Shown here: positions 1-6,799 of the stretch, piece by piece
How the letters are laid out: every line of letters starts with the position of its first letter
Numbering within the stretch: the first letter of the stretch is position 1
Source of the DNA: Acidobacteriaceae bacterium
GTDB lineage: Bacteria > Acidobacteriota > Terriglobia > Terriglobales > Acidobacteriaceae
NCBI GenBank assembly: GCA_003152695.1
Contig: PMAT01000053.1
Location: 93,806 to 133,148, forward strand
Reading direction: 5' to 3'
Length of the DNA: 39,343 bases
Made by a program: the position numbers and the translations under genes
Notes under the pieces: model-generated
Told to the model about the DNA's origin: nothing
Seen by the model: the letters and a program-made list of their open reading frames with translations, nothing else
Database searches by the model: none

Positions 1-80
1 TCCAGCGCGAGGTCGGTTTCCAGATTTGCAGTGGGAAAGTGCTCAATGATAGGGTCTTCGGTTTGAACTTTGGTTGCCAT
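1..80 (-). CDS. N-terminal fragment of an unknown protein (runs off the window)
   Basis: An ATG on the minus strand at 78-80 opens a frame that stays open to the window edge, giving 26 codons that begin MATKVQTEDPIIEHFPTA. A Shine-Dalgarno-like GGAGG lies about seven bases upstream, which supports this start. I do not recognise the family from so short a piece. It would be transcribed in the same direction as gcdH, nearly 800 bp upstream of it. Confidence 0.55.
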   Translation of the reverse strand, partial: MATKVQTEDPIIEHFPTANLETDLAL

Positions 81-271
81 ATGGCCTCCGGGATGCCGCG
101 ACTTGCCGCGCCGGAATAGGAGTGCAGTTCAGCGCAAGTCCGCGGGCGTACTGGGTATGTAAAAAGACAGAACAGGAGCGCTTTCGCGAGCCTGGTATCC
201 GGCAAACCGTAAGCATACCGCTACGGCGGGCGTCTTGCCATCGAATTTCAGAACAGAGCAGAACGCAACCC

Positions 272-313
272 CTAGCCCCTAACTACTAGCCCCTGACCAC
301 TAGCTCCTAACCC
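272..313. repeat. Three tandem 14-bp CTAGCCCCTAACTA-like units
   Basis: Units at 272-285, 286-299 and 300-313 read CTAGCCCCTAACTA, CTAGCCCCTGACCA and CTAGCTCCTAACCC. The period is exactly 14 bp with two to four differences between units. There is no spacer, so this is not a CRISPR. Confidence 0.8.
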
Positions 314-318
314 CTGCT

Positions 319-355
319 CTAAAACGCCGCCAGTCCGTGATGTGCTCCCCGATGT
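319..355 (-). pseudogene. Vestige of the 3' end of a gcdH-like gene
   Basis: On the minus strand this segment aligns with the last dozen codons of the intact gcdH that ends at 867. The shared core is GGGGAGCACATCACGG, followed after a few bases by CGTTTTAG. One base is missing relative to the intact gene, so the frame is broken before the stop. Only about 36 bp can be aligned. A partial duplication or a decayed tandem paralogue is the likely explanation. Confidence 0.5.
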
Positions 356-456
356 TCCCCACCATGGGAATTCGCGTCGGCGATTCGGGGGTACCCCCCT
401 CCCCCTGTCCCTTGCAAAATCTTGAAAACAAATGGTCTGGCTAGAAAATTGTCCGC

Positions 457-515
457 AAAGTATTGAGCCGGTGAGACTTACAGCTAAAATCTTGAGCCGC
501 AGGGACTTGCACGCT
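457..515. repeat. Imperfect tandem duplication of about 30 bp
   Basis: Units 457-485 and 486-515 share AAA-T--TTGAGCCG followed by GACTT and a final GCT, about three quarters identical by eye. A third shorter match (CAAAATCTTGAAAAC) precedes them near 413. No function is visible. Confidence 0.5.
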
Positions 516-866
516 GGACTTGCGGCGATTTACCGATTTCATCTCTGGCAGGGTTAGCGGCTAGGCCCGCAGCGCACGTCACATTTTGTCAAAGAGCGAT
601 CCGCCAAAAGCCGCGACGACACTGAGCCGTCCCTCAGCCGTCGGACACACAACGGCCAACATAACAGTGTTCTCGGTGACAGATCCGCAGACAAGGAAAA
701 TCCGTAGCCTCAAAACACGAAAGTAATCGGTGGTTTGGTCAGATGAGAGTCTGTCTCCCCACTCTCTAGCCTAAGGAGGCCAGAAGACCCGGCTCCGACC
801 GTTGAAGGAGTACGGCATCCTTGGCGCGGGTGCGCGCATGGGTGGGGAATAAGCTCACAAGTAAAC

Positions 867-2045
867 CTAAAACGCCCCTATTCCCGTGATGTGCTCCCCA
901 ATGATCAGCGCATGGATGTCGTGCGTGCCCTCGTAGGTTTTCACCGACTCCAGGTTCGCCATGTGGCGGAAGATGGGATATTCATCGGCAATTCCATTGG
1001 CGCCGAGGATGTCGCGGGCCATGCGCGCGCACTCCAAAGCCATCCAGACGTTATTGCGCTTGGCCATTGAGATATGCCACGGCTTAGCCTTGCCGAGGTC
1101 CTTCAGGCGGCCCACCTGCAACGCCAGTAGCTGCGCCTTGGTGATCTCGCTGATCATCCACACCAGCTTCTCCTGTACCAGTTGATGCGATGCGATGGGC
1201 TGGTCGCGGAACTGTTTGCGGAATTGAGCGTACTGCAGCGCGCAGTCATAGCAGGCCATCGCTGCCCCGATGGCTCCCCAAGCGATACCGTAGCGCGCCT
1301 GGTTGAGACAGCTCAATGGCGACTTGAGTCCCCCCGATTCAGGCAGCAGATTTTCTGCTGGGATACGGACATCCTGTAAAGAAAGACTAGAAGTAACTGA
1401 CGCCCGCAGCGAAAACTTTCCGTGAACGTCAGCCGCCTTGAATCCGGGGCGATCGGTTTCGACGATGAAGCCGCGAATGCGGTTGTCCTCATTTTCAACT
1501 TTGGCCCAGATGATGGCGATGTCGGCGATCGAGCCGGAGGTGATCCACATCTTCTCGCCGTTCAGCACGTAGCCGTTGCCGTCCTTGCGCGCGCGCGTGC
1601 GCATGGCCCCCGGGTTCGAGCCGGCATCGGGCTCGGTTAAACCAAAGCATCCAAGAATTTCTCCCAGCGCCATCTTGGGGAGATACTTTTGCTTCTGCTC
1701 TTCGCTGCCGAAGGTGTAAATGGGATACATGCACAGCGCCGACTGCACGCTGACAAACGAGCGCACACCGCTGTCGCCGCGCTCCAATTCCTGGGTCATC
1801 AGACCGTACTCGACGGCCGACATGCCGGCGCAGCCGTAGCCCTTGAGGCTGGCGCCGTAGAAGCCCAGTTCGCCCATGGGCTTGATCAATTCCTTGGGGA
1901 AACGGCCTTCGCGGTTGCACAGCTCGATGCTGGGGATGAGGTTCTCCTCGATAAATTTGCGAGTGTTGTCGCGGACCAGCCGTTCGTCGTCGTTGAGCAG
2001 GGTGTCGAACTCGATGAAATCCACGCCTTTGAACTTGATTGCCAT
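867..2045 (-). CDS. gcdH: Glutaryl-CoA dehydrogenase-type acyl-CoA dehydrogenase
   Basis: The 392-residue product has the full acyl-CoA dehydrogenase fold. It includes the FAD/substrate region around GCFGLTEPDAGSNP and the WITSG segment, and a C-terminal half with ARYGIAWG and ILGANGIADEYPIFRH. The catalytic base is Glu372 in TYEGTHDIHAL, and the protein ends in ITGIGAF. This is close to the ITGIQAF ending of glutaryl-CoA dehydrogenases, which separates it from short-chain dehydrogenases. The family oxidises and decarboxylates glutaryl-CoA to crotonyl-CoA in lysine and tryptophan breakdown, passing electrons to ETF. The length is normal. The start is ATG 2045 after a purine-rich GAGAGAG. No pathway neighbour lies in view, so substrate is inferred from sequence alone. 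Confidence 0.9.
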   Translation of the reverse strand: MAIKFKGVDFIEFDTLLNDDERLVRDNTRKFIEENLIPSIELCNREGRFPKELIKPMGELGFYGASLKGYGCAGMSAVEYGLMTQELERGDSGVRSFVSVQSALCMYPIYTFGSEEQKQKYLPKMALGEILGCFGLTEPDAGSNPGAMRTRARKDGNGYVLNGEKMWITSGSIADIAIIWAKVENEDNRIRGFIVETDRPGFKAADVHGKFSLRASVTSSLSLQDVRIPAENLLPESGGLKSPLSCLNQARYGIAWGAIGAAMACYDCALQYAQFRKQFRDQPIASHQLVQEKLVWMISEITKAQLLALQVGRLKDLGKAKPWHISMAKRNNVWMALECARMARDILGANGIADEYPIFRHMANLESVKTYEGTHDIHALIIGEHITGIGAF

Positions 2046-2372
2046 GCACTCTCTCGCTTGTGGAAGATTTAGCGGTGGGACAAACAGTTGAAGGTATCAG
2101 GCGGCGAAGAGCAGGGTCAAACGCAGACAACGACAATCCGGTACGTGCTCATGTAAACTAATCGTGCTACCCGGCGAGTAGAGAGTGGCGCCAAGGGCGC
2201 CCGCCTGCAGTCGAAGCCGCTCCTGGTGGTATGGGAGCGTGGGCTGATGACGTGTGCATCTCGCGCTGACGCGCCCATCCGCTTCCCATCTGCGTTTTAC
2301 TCCGGCCAAAAGTAGACAACCAGTGCCGCAGCCGTTTAGCGGACAAATCGAGTTACATTTCAGGAGAAGAGA
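2046..2372. other. Divergent intergenic region between gcdH and the zinc-ribbon gene
   Basis: This 327-bp spacer separates a minus-strand and a plus-strand gene, so it should carry both promoters. I could not single out a convincing -35/-10 pair. An AGGAGA Shine-Dalgarno sequence for the downstream gene lies at 2362-2367. Confidence 0.4.
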
Positions 2373-2552
2373 ATGGCGAAGATCGCAAAGACCGCGGACC
2401 GAAAGAAGGTCATGGACACCACCAAGAGCACCGATTGCCCCAAATGCGGCAAGCCCACCCGGGTCGTCAAGCGCGTGAAAGATCGCGAGAAAGACATTCC
2501 GGGCGGCATGTACATCTCGTGCTCGGCGTGTGAGTTTTACGAAAAGCTGTAG
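2373..2552 (+). CDS. Small zinc-ribbon protein, 59 residues
   Basis: A short gene starting at ATG 2373, with a good AGGAGA ribosome binding site six bases upstream, and ending at TAG 2550-2552. The product has a lysine/arginine-rich N-terminus (MAKIAKTADRKKVMDTTKST), then CPKCGKP at residues 22-28 and CSAC at 50-53. Four cysteines in two CxxC knuckles about 25 residues apart are the signature of a zinc ribbon. The basic N-terminus suggests nucleic-acid or ribosome contact, but that is inference. It is not part of an obvious operon. Function is unknown. Confidence 0.8.
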   Translation: MAKIAKTADRKKVMDTTKSTDCPKCGKPTRVVKRVKDREKDIPGGMYISCSACEFYEKL

Positions 2553-2690
2553 GACATCGGCAGCTTTGGGCGGCGTGTCAGTTTAGTTAGGAGTGCGCTT
2601 CCGACCGCGCTGTTACCGTTTGTGGAGAGGCCCTGCCGCGTGAAACTGGCTCACCTTGTTCTCTCACCGTGTCTGGCAGGATGCACACGA

Positions 2691-3089
2691 CTAAACCGCA
2701 AAGTGAATGCCCCAGAAGAATATCAATAGTGGCATTGCCAAGAATGAAACGAATCTCCCACGCCCCTTTCCGACAAGACAGAAAATTCCTGCAACTAAGC
2801 ACGCCATGGCGTTCACGTTCACCCAAATTCCTATTGCTGGAGTGAGCCCTAACTTATGCCCGGTAACATAGCGATAAATGAACTCGGCCGAGAGGTTAGC
2901 CAAGCTCAGCGACAGCGCCACCAATCCGATGAAAAAAAGCGTGCTTCGCCAATGAGATTGACGGTCCCTGTCTCGAGTTCGTCGAACCCACGCTGTGGCG
3001 ATCAATCCATAGAGTGCCAATAAAAGCAAAGTTCCTAACAGCTCCCGCCGTGGGTAGTGTCCTAAACTTGCGTTGATGAAAAACAGCAA
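2691..3089 (-). CDS. Small integral membrane protein, function unknown
   Basis: The frame encodes about 132 residues with four hydrophobic stretches: LLGTLLLLALYGLIATAW, TLFFIGLVALSLSLANL, IGIWVNVNAMACLVAGIF and VSFLAMPLLIFFWGIHF. Basic residues (RRTRDRDRQ) between the first two suggest a cytoplasmic loop. The start is uncertain: I use TTG 3089 because the frame upstream runs antisense through the start of the gene at 3129. The two genes would then be divergent and share about 40 bp. No family is recognised. Confidence 0.5.
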   Translation of the reverse strand: MLFFINASLGHYPRRELLGTLLLLALYGLIATAWVRRTRDRDRQSHWRSTLFFIGLVALSLSLANLSAEFIYRYVTGHKLGLTPAIGIWVNVNAMACLVAGIFCLVGKGRGRFVSFLAMPLLIFFWGIHFAV

Positions 3090-3093
3090 TCGG

Positions 3094-3122
3094 TTGCAAT
3101 TGCGTTTCCTCGCTGCTATTGT
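3094..3122 (+). promoter_or_regulatory. Candidate sigma-70 promoter placing transcription at the start codon
   Basis: TTGCAA (3094-3099) and TATTGT (3117-3122) are separated by 17 bp. The -10 ends six bases before ATG 3129 and no Shine-Dalgarno sequence is present. A leaderless transcript of the following gene is therefore plausible. Confidence 0.4.
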
Positions 3123-3128
3123 GGCGGC

Positions 3129-3419
3129 ATGACACGAAGCCGCAACGATCTCCGCGCACTGCGAAACATGATAGACGAAGCGCACCGCATCCTCGCCACG
3201 ACCTCTCTGCCAGAGGGCCGCTCTGAGCGAGCCTATGAGCTTCTGACAGCCGCCGTCCACCTGGCCGATGATCTTCTCTCGGTGTCCCCGGCTGTTGCGC
3301 TAGGGAAGAAGGGCGGCAGGGCGACGGCCAAGCGCGGGGCTGATTACTACAGCAAGATTTCCGCCATGAGGAAGGAGCACAAAGGTGGCAGACCACCAAA
3401 CAAACCCAAGCCTAATTGA
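3129..3419 (+). CDS. Small basic protein with a KGG-like/AT-hook-like tail
   Basis: The 96-residue product has a helical N-terminal half (residues about 5-60). Its C-terminus is rich in glycine and lysine, LGKKGGRATAKRGADYYSK, and ends GGRPPNKPKPN. The GGRATAKRG-DYYSK segment resembles tails of small proteins common in soil bacteria, and GGRPPNKPKP resembles an AT-hook, so DNA binding is possible but unproven. It has no clear ribosome binding site, and a promoter ends just upstream. It converges on the ClpP-like gene across a hairpin-bearing spacer. Confidence 0.6.
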   Translation: MTRSRNDLRALRNMIDEAHRILATTSLPEGRSERAYELLTAAVHLADDLLSVSPAVALGKKGGRATAKRGADYYSKISAMRKEHKGGRPPNKPKPN

Positions 3420-3507
3420 GACCCTGTGTCGGCTTGATTTTGATTCCGCCCCATCTTAAATGTTGGACAGAAGTGCCATTTCGAGTGAAAATAGTTGCAT
3501 AGCACTA

Positions 3508-3569
3508 GTGTGCAATGGAGGCTAAGTCTCAGTAAACAGAGCCTCCATTGTGGTAATTAACTTGCACAC
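3508..3569. terminator. Strong inverted repeats between convergent genes
   Basis: CAATGGAGGCT (3513-3523) and AGCCTCCATTG (3540-3550) form a perfect 11-bp stem with a 16-nt loop. A second perfect pair, GTGTGCAA (3508-3515) with TTGCACAC (3562-3569), overlaps the first arm and could compete with it. The site lies between a plus-strand gene ending at 3419 and a minus-strand gene ending at 3619. There is no T-run, so a terminator role is only a guess. Confidence 0.45.
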
Positions 3570-3618
3570 AGAGAACCGGAGGATTGTGCCCTTGCTCCCA
3601 AGTATGCAAGCCACTGCG

Positions 3619-4233
3619 TTACCGTTGGAATACGAGAGCCACTACGGGATTGCCCGGAGGAACGTTAACTTCGCGAATCTCGTCAACGATCCCATTAGCC
3701 AAAGCGAAGGCAGCATCTTTTGTCTGAGCCTCCAAGAACAGATTGGCGACATCATCCTCGCTAATCTTGGTCCGCTCGCCGATGACAGAGCCTATACGCT
3801 TTTGATCAGCGGTGATGTTATCGAGCCGCTCCCGTAGAAACTTCGCTTCCATCAGTTGGTTCGGTTGTGTCGGGCAACCGACTCCGTGAAACATGAAGGT
3901 GGAATGTGGACACGCATAACGCTTGCTACCAGCGAGGAATATGGCGTTGCCGATAGAATCCACGTTCCCGACATTGTGAGTAATTAGTTCTACTGGTAAG
4001 GCCCGGAGCACGTTGTAGAGAGTCATGCCGTGCATCACCGATCCGCCCGGCGTGGATAGCATCAAGTAAAGCTGCTTCACACCTTGGTTCGCAAAGTTGG
4101 AAGCTGTTGCGATTAATGTTTCGGTGGTGTTAGGTACGATTTCCGCCGAGAACGAAATGTAAACCGTCCCTGGCGGCTGCTGTTGTTGAATCAGTCCGGG
4201 TTGCAGCCGGACTGGAGTGAGAGGTGGTTGCAT
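3619..4233 (-). CDS. ClpP-like serine protease
   Basis: The 204-residue product has the ClpP/crotonase-like fold: YLMLSTPGGSVMHGM (residues 56-70), then the nucleophile region HNVGNVDSIGNAIFLAG with Ser93, and the histidine region CPHSTFMFHGVG with His116. It ends with ALANGIVDEI, as in ClpP (eA-eyGliD). The residue aligning with the third ClpP catalytic residue (Asp) looks like Ala169, so the triad may be incomplete or use another acid. The N-terminus is proline/glutamine-rich (PGLIQQQQPPG). I chose ATG 4233 because upstream in-frame sequence runs through a tRNA-like gene. No Clp ATPase lies nearby, and its substrate is unknown. It sits in an accessory patch with a transposase-like gene. Confidence 0.75.
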   Translation of the reverse strand: MQPPLTPVRLQPGLIQQQQPPGTVYISFSAEIVPNTTETLIATASNFANQGVKQLYLMLSTPGGSVMHGMTLYNVLRALPVELITHNVGNVDSIGNAIFLAGSKRYACPHSTFMFHGVGCPTQPNQLMEAKFLRERLDNITADQKRIGSVIGERTKISEDDVANLFLEAQTKDAAFALANGIVDEIREVNVPPGNPVVALVFQR

Positions 4234-4314
4234 TTTGGGATTACCCTTCTGCGTTTCGTAACGCGGATGTTGACATCGCGGCGCACCTTGCGCGATGATT
4301 TTGGGTTTCTTGAA

Positions 4315-4402
4315 CCGAAGGTGGAGGAATCGAACCCCAATCCGGGTGAGGGATTGTTTCGCGGGGTATAGGCCCGCTAGGAGCACCAGCTCCACACCTT
4401 CG
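4315..4402 (-). tRNA. Candidate allo-tRNA: 8/4 acceptor/T-stem, long variable arm, anticodon UAU
   Basis: Read 5' to 3' on the minus strand. An 8-bp acceptor stem pairs 4402-4395 (CGAAGGTG) with 4323-4316 (CACCTTCG). The 5-bp D-stem is GGAGC/GCTCC with loop TGGT. The perfect 5-bp anticodon stem is GCGGG/CCCGC with a seven-base loop CCTATAC. The variable arm is AATCC-CTCACCC-GGATT. The 4-bp T-stem GGGG/CCTC closes a canonical TTCGATT loop. The discriminator base is G at 4315, and CCA is not encoded. By position the anticodon is UAU, with C instead of U at position 33. The 8/4 branch with a long arm matches the noncanonical tRNAs reported from Acidobacteria by Mukai and colleagues. G73 plus a long arm would suit seryl-tRNA synthetase. 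Whether it is charged or expressed is unknown. Confidence 0.75.
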
Positions 4403-4987
4403 TCCAAGGAAAAGCCGGTTTTGTCGCAAGCCAAGACCGGGGGGACAACCGAACACTCACCATGGTCCACGTCAGAGGCTCCTCTAAGAATCTGCTGACG
4501 TGGGCCTTCGTGTTATCGCTCGCTGCACGGCAAGGTGGTGCAGTGGTGACAGCGAGCTATGCGTGTATCTTCATAAGCGACCTCGATCCCTGTGTACCAC
4601 TTTGGTACCAGGGAATTGGACACACGAATTTTCTTGACTTGGTCGAGGGGAATTTCGTAAGGTAGGAGCGTTCCACGGCTCCCACATCCGGCTCACCAAG
4701 GTTTTCAAAGTTTTCAGGCCCGAATCCTTTTGCGGAGGATCGGGCCTTAATACTTTCGTGCAGCATACTCCCGACATCTGTCGGGTGGCAAGTGTAATCT
4801 GTCACTCTCCGTTGCGGATTGCTAACGATTTCCACAAGATACGGTGTAAGACGATCTTAGTGATGTTGACTCAAGGGATTCCCGTCCCTGTGGACGGCTG
4901 TGGAAAAATCGGCACAATTTAGTCTGCGCTATCTTCGTATAAATTTTGCCCTTGACAAACAGCAACCGCTTCGTGTAAGCTGTACTC
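4403..4987. other. Hairpin-rich spacer between the tRNA-like gene and the transposase-like gene
   Basis: No convincing protein gene is seen. Four strong inverted repeats follow one another: CCACGTCAG/CTGACGTGG (4467-4475/4495-4503), GCTCGCTG/CAGCGAGC (4518-4525/4550-4557), TCCCTGTGTACC/GGTACCAGGGA (4587-4598/4604-4614, one bulge) and GGCCCGAATCCT/AGGATCGGGCC (4717-4728/4736-4746, one bulge). None is followed by a clear T-run. A structured noncoding RNA or decayed mobile-element ends are possible. Confidence 0.5.
4952..4981 (+). promoter_or_regulatory. Candidate promoter of the transposase-like gene
   Basis: A perfect TTGACA at 4952-4957 is followed after 18 bp by a weak -10, TAAGCT (4976-4981), seven bases from ATG 4988. 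The gene has no obvious Shine-Dalgarno sequence, so transcription may begin at or next to the start codon. Confidence 0.4.
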
Positions 4988-5926
4988 ATGAATTGCAAAG
5001 AGTGCAGCATCGAATGCCGGAAGTTTGGGAAGCATCGCAACGGGCTACAGCGCTTTCACTGCCTGCAATGTGGCCGGACGTACACCGAAGAACACGCACG
5101 GTTGTTCGGCGCAATGATCGTTCCCGAAGATAAGGCGCTACTGGCGATTCAACTCTTGATCGAAGGAACGAGCATTCGCAGTGCCGAGCGGATTACAGGA
5201 CTGCATCGCGATACGATCATCCGACTACTTGTCTTGGCTGGCGAACGTTGCATAAGACTGATGGACGCACGGATGCGGAATCTCCAGTGCGAGCGCGTGC
5301 AATCGGATGAAATCTGGACATTCGTCGGCAAGAAACAGCGCTGGGTTCGTGATGAAGATTCAAACGAAATCGGCGATGCTTGGGTGTTCGTAGCAATTGA
5401 CGCCGACACAAAGCTGATCCCGACCTATGCAGTCGGCAAGCGCAACCTCGCTACAACCCACGCCTTCATCGGTGATCTGAAACAGCGCCTCGCGAAGCGT
5501 GTCCAGTTGACAACTGACGGGTTCCGCTTTTACGTGACGGCTGTCGAAGAGCACTTTGGGGCCGAGATTGACTTCGGCCAGATAGTGAAGCTGTACGGCG
5601 ATTATGGACAGCATGACGCAGCCGGACGCTACTCACCGGGGCCGATAGTCGAGGTCATATCCAAAGTGCGGCAGGGCGATCCCGATCCCCGGCACATGAG
5701 CACATCTTTTGTGGAACGGCAAAACCTCACGATGCGCATGTCCATCCGCCGCATGACCCGGTTGACGAATGCGTTTTCAAAGAAGCTGGACAACCTGAAA
5801 GCGGCTTGTGCCCTGCACTTCGCGTATTACAATTTCTGCCGGATACATCAGACGTTGCGCGTGACACCAGCAATGGAAGCTGGCATCGCGGATCATGCGT
5901 GGAAGATCAGGGAACTGCTACAGTAA
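4988..5926 (+). CDS. IS1-family-like DDE transposase
   Basis: The 312-residue product starts with a zinc-finger-like segment (Cys3, Cys6, Cys10, Cys25, Cys28), as in the InsA part of IS1. A helix-turn-helix region follows (GTSIRSAERITGLHRDTIIRLL, residues 60-81 approximately). The DDE core shows Asp107 in QSDEIW, Asp177 in TTDGF and Glu243 in FVERQN. The tail NFCRIHQTLRVTPAMEAG is typical of this group. In IS1 itself the two parts are joined by frameshifting; here they form one frame. I find no terminal inverted repeats or target duplication. The stop overlaps the 3' end of the convergent next gene, so this may be a resident or immobilised copy. Confidence 0.8.
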   Translation: MNCKECSIECRKFGKHRNGLQRFHCLQCGRTYTEEHARLFGAMIVPEDKALLAIQLLIEGTSIRSAERITGLHRDTIIRLLVLAGERCIRLMDARMRNLQCERVQSDEIWTFVGKKQRWVRDEDSNEIGDAWVFVAIDADTKLIPTYAVGKRNLATTHAFIGDLKQRLAKRVQLTTDGFRFYVTAVEEHFGAEIDFGQIVKLYGDYGQHDAAGRYSPGPIVEVISKVRQGDPDPRHMSTSFVERQNLTMRMSIRRMTRLTNAFSKKLDNLKAACALHFAYYNFCRIHQTLRVTPAMEAGIADHAWKIRELLQ

Positions 5927-6256
5927 GTGCGGCGCTAGCGCTTTTAATCTCTCAGTTGCTTCATGCAGTTCAGCGGCTAAGCGCTGCTTCTCTTCCAATA
6001 CGTGTACTAGCTCGTGGTGGTTAAGCAATCCCTCAAATGAGTGCAATGCCTGACCGCGCAACTGTGGAGGCGGAACGTAGGTCACCTTTCCGCCTTCCGC
6101 TTTCAACGTCTGAAAGATCTGATTCTGCTGCACCAAGAACTGCATTTCCATAAATGCACGATTCAGCTTTTCTTGAACGTGGTTCAACTCGCCCTTTAGG
6201 TGGCTGTAATGTTCCGCCGCCCTTCCGACCTGCTCGTATTTCTCTTCTTCGCTCAT
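5918..6256 (-). CDS. Coiled-coil protein of unknown function
   Basis: From ATG 6256 the product has 112 residues. It is strongly helical, charged and heptad-like: MSEEEKYEQVGRAAEHY, then HLKGELNHVQEKLNRAFMEM, and near the end LEEKQRLAAELHEATERL. A short linker with VTYVPPPQLRG separates two coiled segments. The frame remains open upstream of 6256, but that part lacks helical character. The 3' end overlaps the transposase-like gene's stop by 9 bp. No known family is recognised. Confidence 0.55.
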   Translation of the reverse strand: MSEEEKYEQVGRAAEHYSHLKGELNHVQEKLNRAFMEMQFLVQQNQIFQTLKAEGGKVTYVPPPQLRGQALHSFEGLLNHHELVHVLEEKQRLAAELHEATERLKALAPHLL

Positions 6257-6330
6257 ATGCCAAATGGTACTACTTTGGCTGAGCGCTGGCGAATATCTGG
6301 ATTGATTCGTTCCGGGTTGGTAAACTTCCA

Positions 6331-6765
6331 TCAACGCACCTTTAGGACACTACCCCGCCGTGCTACCACGTGTTGCCATTCTGCCGTGTCCCGTATAAAA
6401 GCGACCCCCACCTCAGTAGTCACTTCAACCGGCACGCCATTTTCCACAAACGGCTTATATTTCCAGCCCCGAACTTCCTCAACCGCACGCTGAGCCAAGA
6501 TCGGATGGCCGCTTATTACCCGTGCGGATTCAACGTCTCCGGAAGGCGAAATAGCTACTTCAAGAATGACGGTGCCACTAAGTCCCAACTTTTGCGCATC
6601 TGGTGGGATTGAGGGAAAGGTGCGCCGCAGAAGATGGCTTTGCTCTTCCGCAGGAGACATGTGTATGGGTTGAGTGTGCTCCGACTGAGCAGATGCAATT
6701 GCGCAAAATCCGAGCATAACGATAATCGGCCTGCGAAGAAGCCTCAAGGCCCAATCAGCGCACAT
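6331..6765 (-). CDS. Secreted TonB C-terminal-domain protein
   Basis: From ATG 6765 the product is 144 residues. It starts with an N-terminal signal or anchor (LLRRPIIVMLGFCAIASAQ), and the rest is a TonB C-terminal domain: LGLSGTVILEVAISPSGDVESARVISG, then LAQRAVEEVRGWKYKPF and VPVEVTTEVGVAF. These are the beta-strand/helix signatures of the energy-transducer fold (PF03544). It lacks the long proline-rich periplasmic spacer of true TonB, so an envelope adaptor role is more likely than energy transduction to receptors. It lies 34 bp downstream of the E1-alpha-like gene on the same strand and may be cotranscribed. Confidence 0.75.
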   Translation of the reverse strand: MCADWALRLLRRPIIVMLGFCAIASAQSEHTQPIHMSPAEEQSHLLRRTFPSIPPDAQKLGLSGTVILEVAISPSGDVESARVISGHPILAQRAVEEVRGWKYKPFVENGVPVEVTTEVGVAFIRDTAEWQHVVARRGSVLKVR

Positions 6766-6799
6766 CCTGCCCAACCTTCGGAGTTGATTCCCGCATCGC

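Larger units (their letters stand above)
81..866. other. Repeat-bearing intergenic spacer without a gene
   Basis: I see no convincing gene in this stretch. It holds three 14-bp tandem units (272-313), a scrap matching the 3' end of gcdH (about 319-355), and an imperfect 30-bp tandem duplication (457-515). It is therefore degraded or repeat-accumulating DNA between two minus-strand genes. Confidence 0.6.

Noticed and set aside
272-313. A CRISPR-like array
   Set aside because: Units are contiguous with no spacers and too short.
4557-4835. A 92-codon minus-strand frame in the hairpin-rich spacer
   Set aside because: It runs through strong inverted repeats, lacks a ribosome site and has no protein-like pattern.
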